NCBI GenBank assembly: GCA_025352685.1
Contig: JANXSN010000073.1
Location: forward strand, 49,248-113,247
Origin: Sphingomonadales bacterium
GTDB lineage: Bacteria; Pseudomonadota; Alphaproteobacteria; Sphingomonadales; Sphingomonadaceae
Direction of reading: 5' to 3'
Length of the DNA: 64,000 bases
Shown: positions 29,823 to 38,509 of the stretch, in pieces
Layout: each line of letters starts with the position of its first letter
Position numbering within the stretch: position 1 is the first letter of the stretch
Position numbers and translations under genes: made by a program
The notes under the pieces: model-generated
The model's input: only the letters and a program-made list of their open reading frames with translations
The model's database searches: none
Told to the model about the DNA's origin: nothing

Positions 29823-30419
29823 AAGCCTGAGGGCGACCGACACTCATCAACCCGTCGTCCCGCGTACGTGACCTTGGCTAGAGGATCTCATTTTAGCGGA
29901 CTAGCCTCGGCAGACATACGGGCGGCGCGAACCAGAAAGGGCAGATAATGCGCTGTGCGGCGTAGCAGTCACACAGCGACATCGGCCGCGTGAGGTAAGG
30001 CGCGCAATGTGGTTGTCTCTTTTTTTCGGCTTCACGCTCGATCGGTCCACTGGTAATCGCTGCGCGAAGCCTCTCGGCAATCTTTCAAGACCATCGTGCG
30101 TCGATCGTGCCAGCGAGCAACGCGAACAGGCAACGGCGATGATCTGTGGTCGAACTGAATTGTCCCCCGGACGTGTGCACGCAGGCGTCGTGAAAGGACG
30201 GTTTGCACGCTTGCCGCGCGAAGCTTGACAGCGATTGATTACAACCACTGGTAATTTTGTTGCGAATCTGTTATATGAAGTATTCACCAAGTGGACGTAC
30301 TTCTGTGTCCGCGTGGAGTGCACAACCGGATCTGTCCCGCACCGCCGCTTTGACCGTGCCGCACCGCTGCGGTCTGCGAAGCCTCACTGCAACCTGACAG
30401 ACCGCTGGAAAGGATAAAA
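29823..30419. promoter_or_regulatory. Long leader region upstream of carD
   Basis: About 600 bases without a supported gene. A TTGACA at 30225-30230 followed 18 nt later by TGGTAA is a weak promoter candidate for carD; an AT-rich TTATATGAAG lies shortly downstream. That would give a leader of about 160 nt. A small upstream ORF frame exists (30235-30417) but has no clear ribosome-binding site. The U-rich run TCTCTTTTTTTCGG near 30016 is not preceded by a convincing stem. Confidence 0.35.
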
Positions 30420-30944
30420 ATGGCCGCGACTGCGCTCATCTTCGACGTCGGCGATTATGTCGTTTATCCCAAGCACGGCGTCGGCCGTGTCGTGGAACTG
30501 CAGAAATCAGAGATTGCCGGCATGGCTCTCGAACTCTATGTACTACGTTTTGAAAAGGAACGCATGACGCTGCGCGTTCCGATAAACAAGGCCGAGAGTG
30601 TCGGCATGCGCAAATTGTCGTCGGACAAGACGATGCGTGAAGCGCTTGCGACGCTCAAGGGCAAGCCCAAGGTCAAGCGGACCATGTGGTCACGTCGCGC
30701 CCAGGAATACGAAGCCAAGATCAACTCAGGCGATCTGGTATCGATTTCTGAGGTCGTCCGGGACCTTTTTCGTGCCGACGACCAGCCCGAGCAGAGCTAT
30801 TCCGAGCGCCAGATCTTTGAAGCAGCCGCGAGCCGCCTTGCGCGAGAACTCGCGGCGATGGAGCAGCTCGACGAACCCAAGGCTCTCGAAAAGCTGCTTG
30901 AAATCCTGCGCGCGTCAGCAGCGATCTACAACAAGACTGCCTGA
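30420..30944 (+). CDS. carD: CarD family RNA polymerase-binding regulator
   Basis: A 174-residue regulator that binds the RNA polymerase beta lobe through its N-terminal Tudor-like RID domain (FDVGDYVVYPKHGVGRVVELQ, residues 8-28) and contacts promoter DNA through its helical C-terminal part (WSRRAQEYEAKINSGDLVSISEVVRDLF). CarD stabilises open complexes and often tunes rRNA and growth genes. The start is supported by GGAAAGGATAAAA just upstream. It has a long leader, suggesting regulated expression. Confidence 0.95.
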   Translation: MAATALIFDVGDYVVYPKHGVGRVVELQKSEIAGMALELYVLRFEKERMTLRVPINKAESVGMRKLSSDKTMREALATLKGKPKVKRTMWSRRAQEYEAKINSGDLVSISEVVRDLFRADDQPEQSYSERQIFEAAASRLARELAAMEQLDEPKALEKLLEILRASAAIYNKTA

Positions 30945-30963
30945 CATCTGTTGCATCTGAACC

Positions 30964-30999
30964 CCGCTGACTGTACTATCTAGGCAATACAGTCAGCGG
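30964..30999 (+). promoter_or_regulatory. Perfect 12-bp inverted repeat (hairpin or operator)
   Basis: CCGCTGACTGTA (30964-30975) and TACAGTCAGCGG (30988-30999) form a perfect 12-bp stem with a 12-nt loop. It follows the carD stop by 20 nt and precedes the next ATG by 7 nt. There is no U-run, so a simple Rho-independent terminator is unlikely. The 3' arm includes part of the CGGAG Shine-Dalgarno of the downstream gene. Confidence 0.75.
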
Positions 31000-31006
31000 A
31001 GCTTCA

Positions 31007-31711
31007 ATGATGCGAATTCCTTTTGCGCTTGGTTGCGTTGCAGCACTTGCGGCATGCTCTCCTTCGGCGAGCGCGGCGGGCGATGTGACGCGTCGTTTTC
31101 CTGCGTCTGGTTTCGACGCCGTGCGACTGGCCGGATCGGATACGGTGCGCGTCATTCATGGCTCCTCAGCGGCCGTGATCGCCCGCGGTCCTGCCGAAAG
31201 TGTCGACCGGCTCGATATCCGAACGCAAGGCAATGTGCTGGTCGTATCGCGCAAGCCCACGGGATTGTTCGGGTGGTCGCGCGGTACCGCGACCGTGACC
31301 GTGATCATGCCCCTAATTCGCGCCATCGATCTGGCAGGATCCGGCAATCTGTCAGTCGATCGTGTTGATGGCCCTCAGTTCGACGCCAGCCTGACTGGGT
31401 CTGGTGATTTGTCGCTCATGGCGGTCGATGCACAGTCGCTCAAGTTGCGCTTGACGGGGTCGGGCAATGCAACCGCCGCCGGTCGGACGCGCGTCGCAGC
31501 GTTGTCAGTGACAGGCTCGGGTACCCTGACGGCCGAAAAGCTGATCGCTGAAACAGTCAGTCTTTCGGTAATCGGCTCGGGCAGCGCCAGCGCCCATGCG
31601 ACGAAGTCGGCAACACTTTCGACGGCTGGATCGGGTAATGCGACGGTATACGGCACCCGCGATTGCAGCATTTCCAAATCTGGGTCGGGCGATGCGCGTT
31701 GCACCGGGTGA
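31007..31711 (+). CDS. GIN-domain (DUF2807) lipoprotein, first of two
   Basis: A 234-residue exported protein with lipobox LAAC (MMRIPFALGCVAALAACS). The mature part is a right-handed beta-helix of the putative auto-transporter adhesin head GIN domain: repeated SGS/SGN turns (DLAGSGNLSVDRV, SLTGSGDLSLMAV, RLTGSGNATAAG, SVTGSGTLTAEKL, SVIGSGSASAHAT, STAGSGNATVYG). Such proteins are surface- or periplasm-located with no firm biochemical role. A second copy follows 36 nt later. CGGAG before the start is partly buried in the hairpin above. Confidence 0.88.
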   Translation: MMRIPFALGCVAALAACSPSASAAGDVTRRFPASGFDAVRLAGSDTVRVIHGSSAAVIARGPAESVDRLDIRTQGNVLVVSRKPTGLFGWSRGTATVTVIMPLIRAIDLAGSGNLSVDRVDGPQFDASLTGSGDLSLMAVDAQSLKLRLTGSGNATAAGRTRVAALSVTGSGTLTAEKLIAETVSLSVIGSGSASAHATKSATLSTAGSGNATVYGTRDCSISKSGSGDARCTG

Positions 31712-31747
31712 CTTGCCTGCGACGAGTGTGACGGCCATGCTGTGTTG

Positions 31748-32449
31748 ATGAAGCTCGTTTTTTTCGCGGCATTGGCTGCAGCTACGCCCGTATGTGGTGC
31801 CGAACGAACACTGTCGGTGACTGACTTCGAGCGATTGCGCGTCGAAGGGGGGTTCACCGTTGAAGTTCGCGCCGGGTCGGCGACCACCGCAAAAGTCATT
31901 GGTACGCAGCAAGCGCTCGATATCACGAGTGTCGAGGTCCAGGGGCGCCAGCTTAACATCCGCCGCAACCGATCGGGTTGGGACGGGTATCCGGGGCAGG
32001 TGGCGCCTGCTGCCGTCATACGGCTCACGGTGCCCTTGCTGTCCAACGTCCTGGTCATTGGTCCCGCTAAGGTATCGGTGGACCGGTTGCGAGGACAACG
32101 CGTCGCCGCCTCCCTTGAGGGCGCGGGTACGCTATACATCGCCAGCATCACCGCAGATCGCGTCGATCTGTCAACATTGGGGTCGGGCACGCTGAAGGTT
32201 TCCGGCAGCGTCGGCACGCTTGCCGCCATCGCGCGCGGGGGAGGGACATTTGACGGCACGAATCTGGTGGCGGCCGATGCCAAATTGACCAGTGAAAGCG
32301 CAGGCGATGTCACGATTGCGGTGAAACGCGCGGTAACCGTGACAATGACCGGGTCCGGAACGGTGACTGTACTCGGCAAACCCGCGTGCACGGTTAGAAA
32401 TACGGGAAGCGGGACGGTCAATTGCGGGTCAGATCAGTCCAAGCGCTGA
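31748..32449 (+). CDS. GIN-domain (DUF2807) exported protein, second of two
   Basis: A 233-residue paralogue of the preceding gene. It has a signal peptide (MKLVFFAALAAATPVCGA) without a firm lipobox, then the same beta-helix type: FERLRVEGGFTVEVRAG, SLEGAGTLYIASI, STLGSGTLKVSG, TMTGSGTVTVLGKPACTVRNTGSGTVNCG. Repeat turns are less regular than in the first copy. The ATG at 31748 is preferred to the GTG/TTG just upstream. Its last 21 nt overlap the convergent DUF1489 gene. Tandem arrangement suggests duplication and divergence. Confidence 0.83.
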   Translation: MKLVFFAALAAATPVCGAERTLSVTDFERLRVEGGFTVEVRAGSATTAKVIGTQQALDITSVEVQGRQLNIRRNRSGWDGYPGQVAPAAVIRLTVPLLSNVLVIGPAKVSVDRLRGQRVAASLEGAGTLYIASITADRVDLSTLGSGTLKVSGSVGTLAAIARGGGTFDGTNLVAADAKLTSESAGDVTIAVKRAVTVTMTGSGTVTVLGKPACTVRNTGSGTVNCGSDQSKR

Positions 32450-32818
32450 CAACTCCCCCACAAGCTCGGGCGGCATTTCGCCCGCGCCATTGTGCGAACC
32501 GAGGTCGAGGGGAGCGTCTGGCCCCTCAAGATAGCGCCATCCTTGATGTGCGCGTCGCGGGATCGGGCGCACGCGTACGATGGCCGTGCTTACCACGATA
32601 TTTGTTTTTCCTGCTGGCGCGTCCTCGAACCCCAGGATTTCGGTTCGTGTGACCAGCTGGTGCTTAAGGATCCAGAATAACGAACCTCCGATCAGTTCGT
32701 CGGCTCGCTTGGGCCGGTAACGCGTCGTCAGCCGGGCCTCCGGTCCGCGGTTCGCCCACCAGCCAAGTACTTCGTTCATCGACGTCGCGCCGAATGCGAC
32801 CTTGGTCAGGTGGAGCAC
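32429..32818 (-). CDS. DUF1489 family protein
   Basis: A 129-residue protein matching the alphaproteobacterial DUF1489 pattern: LHLTKVAFGATS near the start, ARLTTRYRPKRADEL, GGSLFWILKHQLVTRTEILGF, and the hallmark RRAHQGWRYLEGPDAPLDL. Function unknown; probably cytoplasmic. The start is the GTG at 32818, one base after the mgtE stop (TGA-G-GTG), so it would be translated from an mgtE message. That makes the decay of mgtE relevant to its expression. Confidence 0.85.
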   Translation of the reverse strand: MLHLTKVAFGATSMNEVLGWWANRGPEARLTTRYRPKRADELIGGSLFWILKHQLVTRTEILGFEDAPAGKTNIVVSTAIVRVRPIPRRAHQGWRYLEGPDAPLDLGSHNGAGEMPPELVGELSALGLI

Positions 32819-32819
32819 C

Positions 32820-34243
32820 TCAGCCCGCCAGTCCGGCGAGCGCGGCAAGGCCCGGAAAACTGAAGAATCCTTTTACATCGGTCATCATGGTCACGAATAC
32901 CGCCGATGACACGGCCGGATCAATCTCGAACTTTTCAAGCGCGACCGGGACGAGGATCCCCGAAAGTCCGGCAACGAGATTGTTGATGACCATTGCCGAG
33001 CCGATCACGATTCCGAGCATGGCGTTCCCAAAGATTACCGCGACGGACAATCCGATCATGAGCCCGAGCGCCGAGCCGTTGGCGAGCGCGATCCCGAATT
33101 CGCGCAAGATCATCCGGCGCGTATTTGAACGGGTCAGCTGGTTGGTCGCAAGTGGCCGCACGACGACAGCCAGCGTCTGCGTTCCCGCATTGCCGCCCAT
33201 CCCCGACACGATCGGCATCAGAACAGCGAGCAGGGCGGATTTGGCGATCTCTCGCTGAAACAGCCCGACGACCGAGGTTGCGAGAATCGCAGTGCCGAGG
33301 TCGACGACCAGCCATATCAGACGCGTGCGAACCGTCAGCAGAAACGGCTCGTTGATGTCGCCGTCGCCTGCGCGTGACAGACGCAGAATGTCTTCGCCCG
33401 CCTCCTGCTGAATGACATGCATGATATCATCGACAGTGATCATGCCAGCGAGCCTCGCGCCCCCTGTCGACCACCGCGGCGGAAATCAGCGCGTATTTTT
33501 GAAAGCGAAGCGCGACTTCTTCCTGATCCATATCGACCGGGATGAGCGTCGCTCGCGTTTCATCACGTCAGCGAGGGCGATGTCGCGTGGGGTACGCAGA
33601 ATCCACGATAACTGGCATGAACCGATGGGTTGGTGTGCGGGATCAACGGCAAAGATTTCCCAGAAATCGGTGGTCAAGTCGGCGTCGTCGCGCAAATAAT
33701 CGATTGTCTGCTCGACCGACCAATGTTGCGGCACCCCGATCAATTAGCGCTGCATCAACCGGCCGGCAGACTCCTCGGGATAAGGCAGTGCCGCTTCGAT
33801 TGCGGCACGATCGCCGGCATTCAGTGCGTGCAAGACGGCAGCCTGATCGGCGTCGTCCATGTGGTCGATGATAGCGACTGCATCGTCGGTGTCGAGCTCG
33901 GAGGCGATCTCGCCAACTTGGGCGGCGTCGAGCAAATCAATCATGCCTTCGCGAACGTGATCGTTCATTTCGGCCAGCACGTCCCCATCGAGCATGTTGC
34001 CGAGCGCCGCCGCCATCGCCCCATGTCGGTCCTGTGGTGCGAGTTCGAATAAATCAGCGATATCTGCCGGGTGCAACGGCGAAAGAAGTTGCGTGCACCT
34101 TCGTCGTCGCCTGCTTCGACGCAGGCGATTACCTGACGGACGAAGTCGGGTCGCAGTCGGTCGTCGTCATCCATCGGGGTTTCGAGAGGCGCGTCGCCGC
34201 GCGAGCCATCCCGCGAATCTGCGCGCAGATCGGTCTGGCCCAC
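32820..34243 (-). pseudogene. mgtE: Magnesium transporter MgtE, disrupted by three indels and a stop
   Basis: All parts of a full-length MgtE are present in order but in broken frames. N-domain: MGQTDLRADSRDGSRGDAPLETPMDDDDRLRPDFVRQV ... GARNFFRR, start GTG 34243 with GGAGG 8 nt upstream. A 1-nt loss near 34075 shifts frame before LHPADIADLFELAPQDRHGAMAAALG. A TAA at 33744-33746 replaces a residue in GRLMQR(x)LIGVPQHW. A 1-nt loss near 33550 shifts VMKRER|TLIPVDMDQEEVALRFQKYALISAAVVD. An extra base in the C5 run at 33460-33464 restores frame for RLAGMITVDDIMHVIQQEAGEDILRL and the five-helix membrane domain. Translation would end after a few dozen residues, so no functional channel is expected unless the sequence is wrong. 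Confidence 0.9.
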
Positions 34244-34312
34244 CGTGTGTACCTCCGCGCGCTCGTGGATGTCGAATACTGCCCGCCCCGACTTTTTACG
34301 CCCCCGGTCAAG

Positions 34313-35830
34313 TCAGTGTGAATCGATTACCGGCGCAGGTCCGCTCATCCTGCTGCCACGCATGAGCAGGACGAGCGGAATGACCGCCAGTGCCGCCCAC
34401 ATCATCGCCCAGTAAACGTCTAGGTAGGCGATCATCAACGCCTGCCGATTCACCTCGGCGTCGATGACTCGCATGATGGCTTTGCCTTGAAAACCGACTT
34501 GCTCGAGATAACCGCCATTGAGAAACGGCGCGCTCGTATTGGAGACATGCTTGCCTAAATCGGAATGACTGACCTGTACATTGGTCGCGATCAGCGAGGT
34601 TGTTATCGAAATTGCGACAGATCCGCCGATCGATCGCATCAAATTGTACAAAGATGCAGCCTCTGTCCGCAGTTTCGACGACAGTGTCGTCAGTGCAAGC
34701 AAGTTCATCGGGAGCACCGTCAGGCCAAGACCCAAGCCCTGCACCCAACCGCTCCAGATTATCGGTCCCGAATCCATTTCGAGGTCGAACCCCGTCATCA
34801 TGCCGAGTGAAATTGCCACCAGCGATACGCCGACGAGGATGGTTGCGCGGGGGTCTACCTTTCGCGCGAGCCGTCCGGCAATCAGCATCCCGATCATCGT
34901 GCCTGCCCCGCGCGGTGCGGTCAGCAGACCGGCGTTGAGAACAGGGTAGCCAAAAAGTCGCTGCAGCATCGGCGCGACCAGCGCCGCGCCCGCGACAAGG
35001 ATTCCACCGATAACGGCAATTGCTGTTATTGCCGTCAGGAAATTACGGTCTGTAAACAGGACTTTGGGGAGCAAAGTGTCATGCGACTTTGCCGTGTGGA
35101 CGCCAAACATCCATATCCCGGCGACAGCAATGGCAAGTTCGATCCAGGTCTCCGGGGCATCGAACCAGTCGAGCTGCGAGCCGCGATCGAGCATGATTTG
35201 CAGCGAGCACAGCCCCACGGCGAGCAATCCAAATCCGGTCCAGTCAAACCGCCGCTGACTCGGTTGACCATTGTCGAGCAACATCCAGGCCCCGATCATC
35301 GCGGGGATGCCGATGGGCACGTTGATGAAGAACACCCACCGCCAGTTGAAATTGTCGGTTAACCAGCCGCCGAGCACGGGGCCCATGATCGGACCCACCA
35401 TGATAACCATCCCCCAGATCGTCATCGCCTGCGCGTGATTTTCGGGCGGATTGATGTCGTACATGATCGCCTGACTCATCGGCATCAGGAACGCCCCGAA
35501 CAGACCTTGGGCAAAGCGAAACGCAATCATGGCAGGAAGCGAGGCCGCGATCCCGCACAACGCCGAGGAGATCGTGAAGCCGATGATCGCGACGGTAAAC
35601 AGGTTCCGTCGCCCGACCTTGTCCGACAAAAACCCCGTCGTGGGCATCGCGATGGCGGTGGCAAGGATATAGCTGGTCAGCACCCAGGCGATGCTCTCGG
35701 GATTTGCACCGAGTGCCGCCTGCATGTTGGGCAGCGCGACGTTGGCGATCGTCGTGTCGACCACGACAATCATCGTTGCGGCCATGATGACCAGCGTAAT
35801 CAGGCGACGGCGGACAGGCGGAATCGTCAT
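34313..35830 (-). CDS. DHA2 family MFS multidrug exporter (EmrB-like)
   Basis: A 505-residue drug:H+ antiporter with about 14 hydrophobic spans. Motif C-like and signature blocks include MIVVVDTTIANVALPNMQAALG, GFLSDKVGRRNLF (motif A), RFAQGLFGAFLMPMSQAIMYD and GPIMGPVLGGWLTDNFNWRWVFFINVPIG. It exports amphipathic toxins together with an EmrA-type adaptor in many bacteria, but no adaptor or outer-membrane gene is next to it here. It is divergent from the LLM oxidoreductase with 55 nt between starts. Confidence 0.93.
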   Translation of the reverse strand: MTIPPVRRRLITLVIMAATMIVVVDTTIANVALPNMQAALGANPESIAWVLTSYILATAIAMPTTGFLSDKVGRRNLFTVAIIGFTISSALCGIAASLPAMIAFRFAQGLFGAFLMPMSQAIMYDINPPENHAQAMTIWGMVIMVGPIMGPVLGGWLTDNFNWRWVFFINVPIGIPAMIGAWMLLDNGQPSQRRFDWTGFGLLAVGLCSLQIMLDRGSQLDWFDAPETWIELAIAVAGIWMFGVHTAKSHDTLLPKVLFTDRNFLTAITAIAVIGGILVAGAALVAPMLQRLFGYPVLNAGLLTAPRGAGTMIGMLIAGRLARKVDPRATILVGVSLVAISLGMMTGFDLEMDSGPIIWSGWVQGLGLGLTVLPMNLLALTTLSSKLRTEAASLYNLMRSIGGSVAISITTSLIATNVQVSHSDLGKHVSNTSAPFLNGGYLEQVGFQGKAIMRVIDAEVNRQALMIAYLDVYWAMMWAALAVIPLVLLMRGSRMSGPAPVIDSH

Positions 35831-35885
35831 TGTTCTTCTCGCTAGGGGAGTTGGGAACGCCGGACCAGCACCTTATATCTTGTTT

Positions 35886-36899
35886 ATGGCTTATCGACTT
35901 TCCGTACTCGACCAGTCTCCGATTGCCGAGGGAACCACTGCCGCTGACGCGCTTGCCAACACGCTCGATCTGGCGCGCCAGGCCGACGCGCTCGGATACG
36001 ACCGTTACTGGCTTGCCGAACATCACGCCTCGCCAGGTTTGGCCGGCGCCGCCCCCGAGGCGTTGATCGGGCCCGTGGCGCTGGCAACGTCGCGTATTCG
36101 AGTGGGATCGGGCGGGATCATGCTGCCGCATTATTCACCGTTCAAAGTGGCGGAGACGTTTGCGCTGCTTGCCGCGCTGGCGCCCAACCGGATTGATCTG
36201 GGGCTCGGTCGCGCGCCAGGCAGTGACCAGCGCACTGCTTTTGCCCTTCAGCGTGATCGGACCCGGCGCATGCCGGTCGACGATTTTCCAAATAATCTGG
36301 CAGAAACGATTGCTTATCTGGACGGCACGATGCCTGGCGATCATCCCTTTGCCGCGTTGCAGGATACGCTGCCAACGGGCGGGGGCGTGCTCGACGTCTG
36401 GTTGCTTGGCAGTTCGCACGATTCGGCAATGTGGGCAGCGCAGGCCGGGCTTCCTTATTGCATTGCCGACTTCATCAATTCCGAGGGCGTGCCGCTCGCT
36501 GAACTCTACCGCGCCCAATTCCGGCCAGGCAGGATAAAGGCACCGCACCTCATGGTCGCCACCTGGGCCATCGCTGCGCCGACGCGGATCGAAGCCGAGA
36601 CGCTAGCGTTGCCGGCTTCAATGATGTTCGCGCATCTGATTCGAGGCGAGCTCATTGCCGTGCCATCGGTGGAACGCGCCCAGGCGTGGGCCGCCGAGCA
36701 CGGCGACTCGCGTCGCCGCCGCCGCACGACGCTCGGAACGTCGGCACAGGTGCACGCACAGCTCGATGAGGTCGCTGCGCTCTACGGGGCCGACGAGCTG
36801 ATGCTGGTCAACATCATCCCCGATCATGCGGCACGCGTGCGCAGCTATGCGTTGATTGCCGCCGAATATGGGCTGGCAGCTTTGGCAAAGGCTGCCTAA
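35886..36899 (+). CDS. LLM class flavin-dependent oxidoreductase
   Basis: Luciferase-like alpha/beta-barrel monooxygenase using FMNH2, 337 residues, group resembling YhbW-like proteins. The start MAYRLSVLDQSPIAEGTTAADALANTLDLARQADALGYDRYWLAEHH is canonical for this family; GSGGIMLPHYSPFKVAE and LGLGRAPGSD follow. The substrate is unknown. The ORF track extends 65 residues upstream into the opposite MFS gene and is trimmed to the ATG at 35886. Confidence 0.92.
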   Translation: MAYRLSVLDQSPIAEGTTAADALANTLDLARQADALGYDRYWLAEHHASPGLAGAAPEALIGPVALATSRIRVGSGGIMLPHYSPFKVAETFALLAALAPNRIDLGLGRAPGSDQRTAFALQRDRTRRMPVDDFPNNLAETIAYLDGTMPGDHPFAALQDTLPTGGGVLDVWLLGSSHDSAMWAAQAGLPYCIADFINSEGVPLAELYRAQFRPGRIKAPHLMVATWAIAAPTRIEAETLALPASMMFAHLIRGELIAVPSVERAQAWAAEHGDSRRRRRTTLGTSAQVHAQLDEVAALYGADELMLVNIIPDHAARVRSYALIAAEYGLAALAKAA

Positions 36900-36930
36900 G
36901 GGCGGCGCAGATTTTCGCGAAAGGACCATG

Positions 36931-37377
36931 ATGGCCGACACTTTGAACCTGACACTCGACACCGGCGAAGTAACGATCAAGCTGCGCCCCGACCTCGCCC
37001 CAGACCATGTCGCCCGCATCACGCAACTTGCGACCGAAGGATTCTATGACGGCGTTGTGTTCCACCGGGTCATCCCTGGCTTTATGGCGCAGGGGGGCGA
37101 CCCGACCGGCACGGGCATGAGTGGTTCCAAACTGCCCGATCTAAAGTCGGAGTTCAGCCGAGAATCCCATGTCCGCGGCGTATGCTCGATGGCGCGCACC
37201 AATCAGCCGCACACCGCCAACAGCCAGTTCTTCATTTGCCTCGACGACGCGACGTTCCTTGATGGTCAGTATACCGTCTGGGGCGAAGTGACGTCGGGCA
37301 TGGAGGCCGTCGACGCCTTGCCCAAGGGCGAGCCGCCGCGCGTGCCTGGCAAAATCGTGAAAGCGACGGTCGCCTGA
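36931..37377 (+). CDS. Peptidyl-prolyl cis-trans isomerase, cyclophilin type
   Basis: A 148-residue cytoplasmic cyclophilin (PpiB-like; no signal peptide). Active-site blocks are VVFHRVIPGFMAQGGDPTGTGMSG (Arg and Phe of the catalytic core) and MARTNQPHTANSQFFICLDDATFLDGQYTVWGEV. Tandem ATGs at 36928 and 36931 are possible; the second has better spacing from AAGGA. It follows the LLM gene by about 30 nt on the same strand and may be cotranscribed with it. Confidence 0.95.
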   Translation: MADTLNLTLDTGEVTIKLRPDLAPDHVARITQLATEGFYDGVVFHRVIPGFMAQGGDPTGTGMSGSKLPDLKSEFSRESHVRGVCSMARTNQPHTANSQFFICLDDATFLDGQYTVWGEVTSGMEAVDALPKGEPPRVPGKIVKATVA

Positions 37378-37492
37378 ACGATCGGCATACGATGCGACAA
37401 CGCGGCATCGTTGGCCGTGCTAGGATCGAGTTGTCCGGAACGAGGGCGTGAGGGCTCTCTGATCTTGTCATCGCCGAGCGGCCATGGTGAAC

Positions 37493-38380
37493 CTACGCCG
37501 TGGCCGCCATCGCCCCGACCAACCAGTCATGGAACAGCTTGACCGGTCGCGTCTCGAGGGCGCGCGGGCGGCAGACAAACCAATAGCTGTACGGGCTCTC
37601 GACCTCGACATCGAACACGCGGGTCAGTCTGGCATCCTGGGCACCCGTCAAATGGCTTCCGTGCATGAAGGCGACGCCTAACCCCTGCGCCGCGGCATCA
37701 AGCATCAATTGACCCGAATCGAACAAATCAGTCGACACCGGTTCAATCGTCGGCATCCCGACGGCCTTGCGCCATTCCGCAAACGTGTCGGGCATGTCGC
37801 GGTGCAAAAACACAGTCAGATCGGCCAGTTGCGCCGGCTTGGTCAAGGGCTGCCCGCCAACTGTAAGCGTGCTCGCAGCGATGGCGAATACCTCGTTCCG
37901 ATCAAGCCGGCGCGCGTAAAGCGCCGGATCGACGTCGCGTGAGAGCACGATTGCTGCGTCTATGCCGTCGCCCAGACGCGCCGTTGCGTGGCCGCCAGTA
38001 TCGATGTCGAGGTGTAACGCCGGGTGCGAGGCCCGCAGGTCGGGCAAGCACGGCATCAGGCGTTGCGAGGCAAACAACGGTAGCACGCCGAGCCGCAGCC
38101 GCATGATTCCGCCATGCCCCGCAATGGTTTCGATGGCATCGGACAGTTGGTCGATCGCGGGCGCCACGAGCGCCAGCAGTCTGTCGCCATCACCGTTCAT
38201 AACAAGTGCGTGGTGCCGTCGTTCAAACAGCGGCTTTCCGATGAAGCGTTCGAGTGATTGCAAGCGGCGGCTGAGCGCGGGCGACGACAGCGATAGTTCT
38301 TCGGCGGCAGCTTTCACCGATCCGCTACGGGCGACCGCAACGAACGCTTCGACTCCTGACAGCGATGGCAGACGACGCAT
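37493..38380 (-). CDS. LysR family transcriptional regulator (GcvA-like)
   Basis: A 295-residue LysR-type regulator. The winged helix-turn-helix is at the N-terminus (LSGVEAFVAVARSGSVKAAAEELSLSSPALSRRLQSLERFIGKPLFERR), followed by the periplasmic-binding-like effector domain (MRLRLGVLPLFASQRLMPCLPDL...). I start at the ATG at 38380 (MRRLPSL); the 31-residue extension is spurious. Its target genes are not evident: the gene to its right is an MFS exporter on the same strand with a small RNA candidate between them. Confidence 0.92.
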   Translation of the reverse strand: MRRLPSLSGVEAFVAVARSGSVKAAAEELSLSSPALSRRLQSLERFIGKPLFERRHHALVMNGDGDRLLALVAPAIDQLSDAIETIAGHGGIMRLRLGVLPLFASQRLMPCLPDLRASHPALHLDIDTGGHATARLGDGIDAAIVLSRDVDPALYARRLDRNEVFAIAASTLTVGGQPLTKPAQLADLTVFLHRDMPDTFAEWRKAVGMPTIEPVSTDLFDSGQLMLDAAAQGLGVAFMHGSHLTGAQDARLTRVFDVEVESPYSYWFVCRPRALETRPVKLFHDWLVGAMAATA

Positions 38381-38509
38381 CGTCTTTGGTCCCGTTCCTT
38401 TGCGCAGCGACGATAAGACCGCGCTACCTCGCCAGACATTGAGCCTCAGCTGGCGTTCCGATGCAAGTTGCAATCAACGCAACCTCGATTATTCTTTTCG
38501 CACTTGCGA

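Noticed and set aside
32820-34243. Programmed frameshifting in mgtE
   Set aside because: Three separate shifts plus an in-frame stop cannot be explained by recoding, and no slippery site is evident.
37390-37415. 7-bp stem ACGATGC/GCATCGT after the cyclophilin gene as terminator
   Set aside because: Short stem with no U-run; could be chance in GC-rich sequence.
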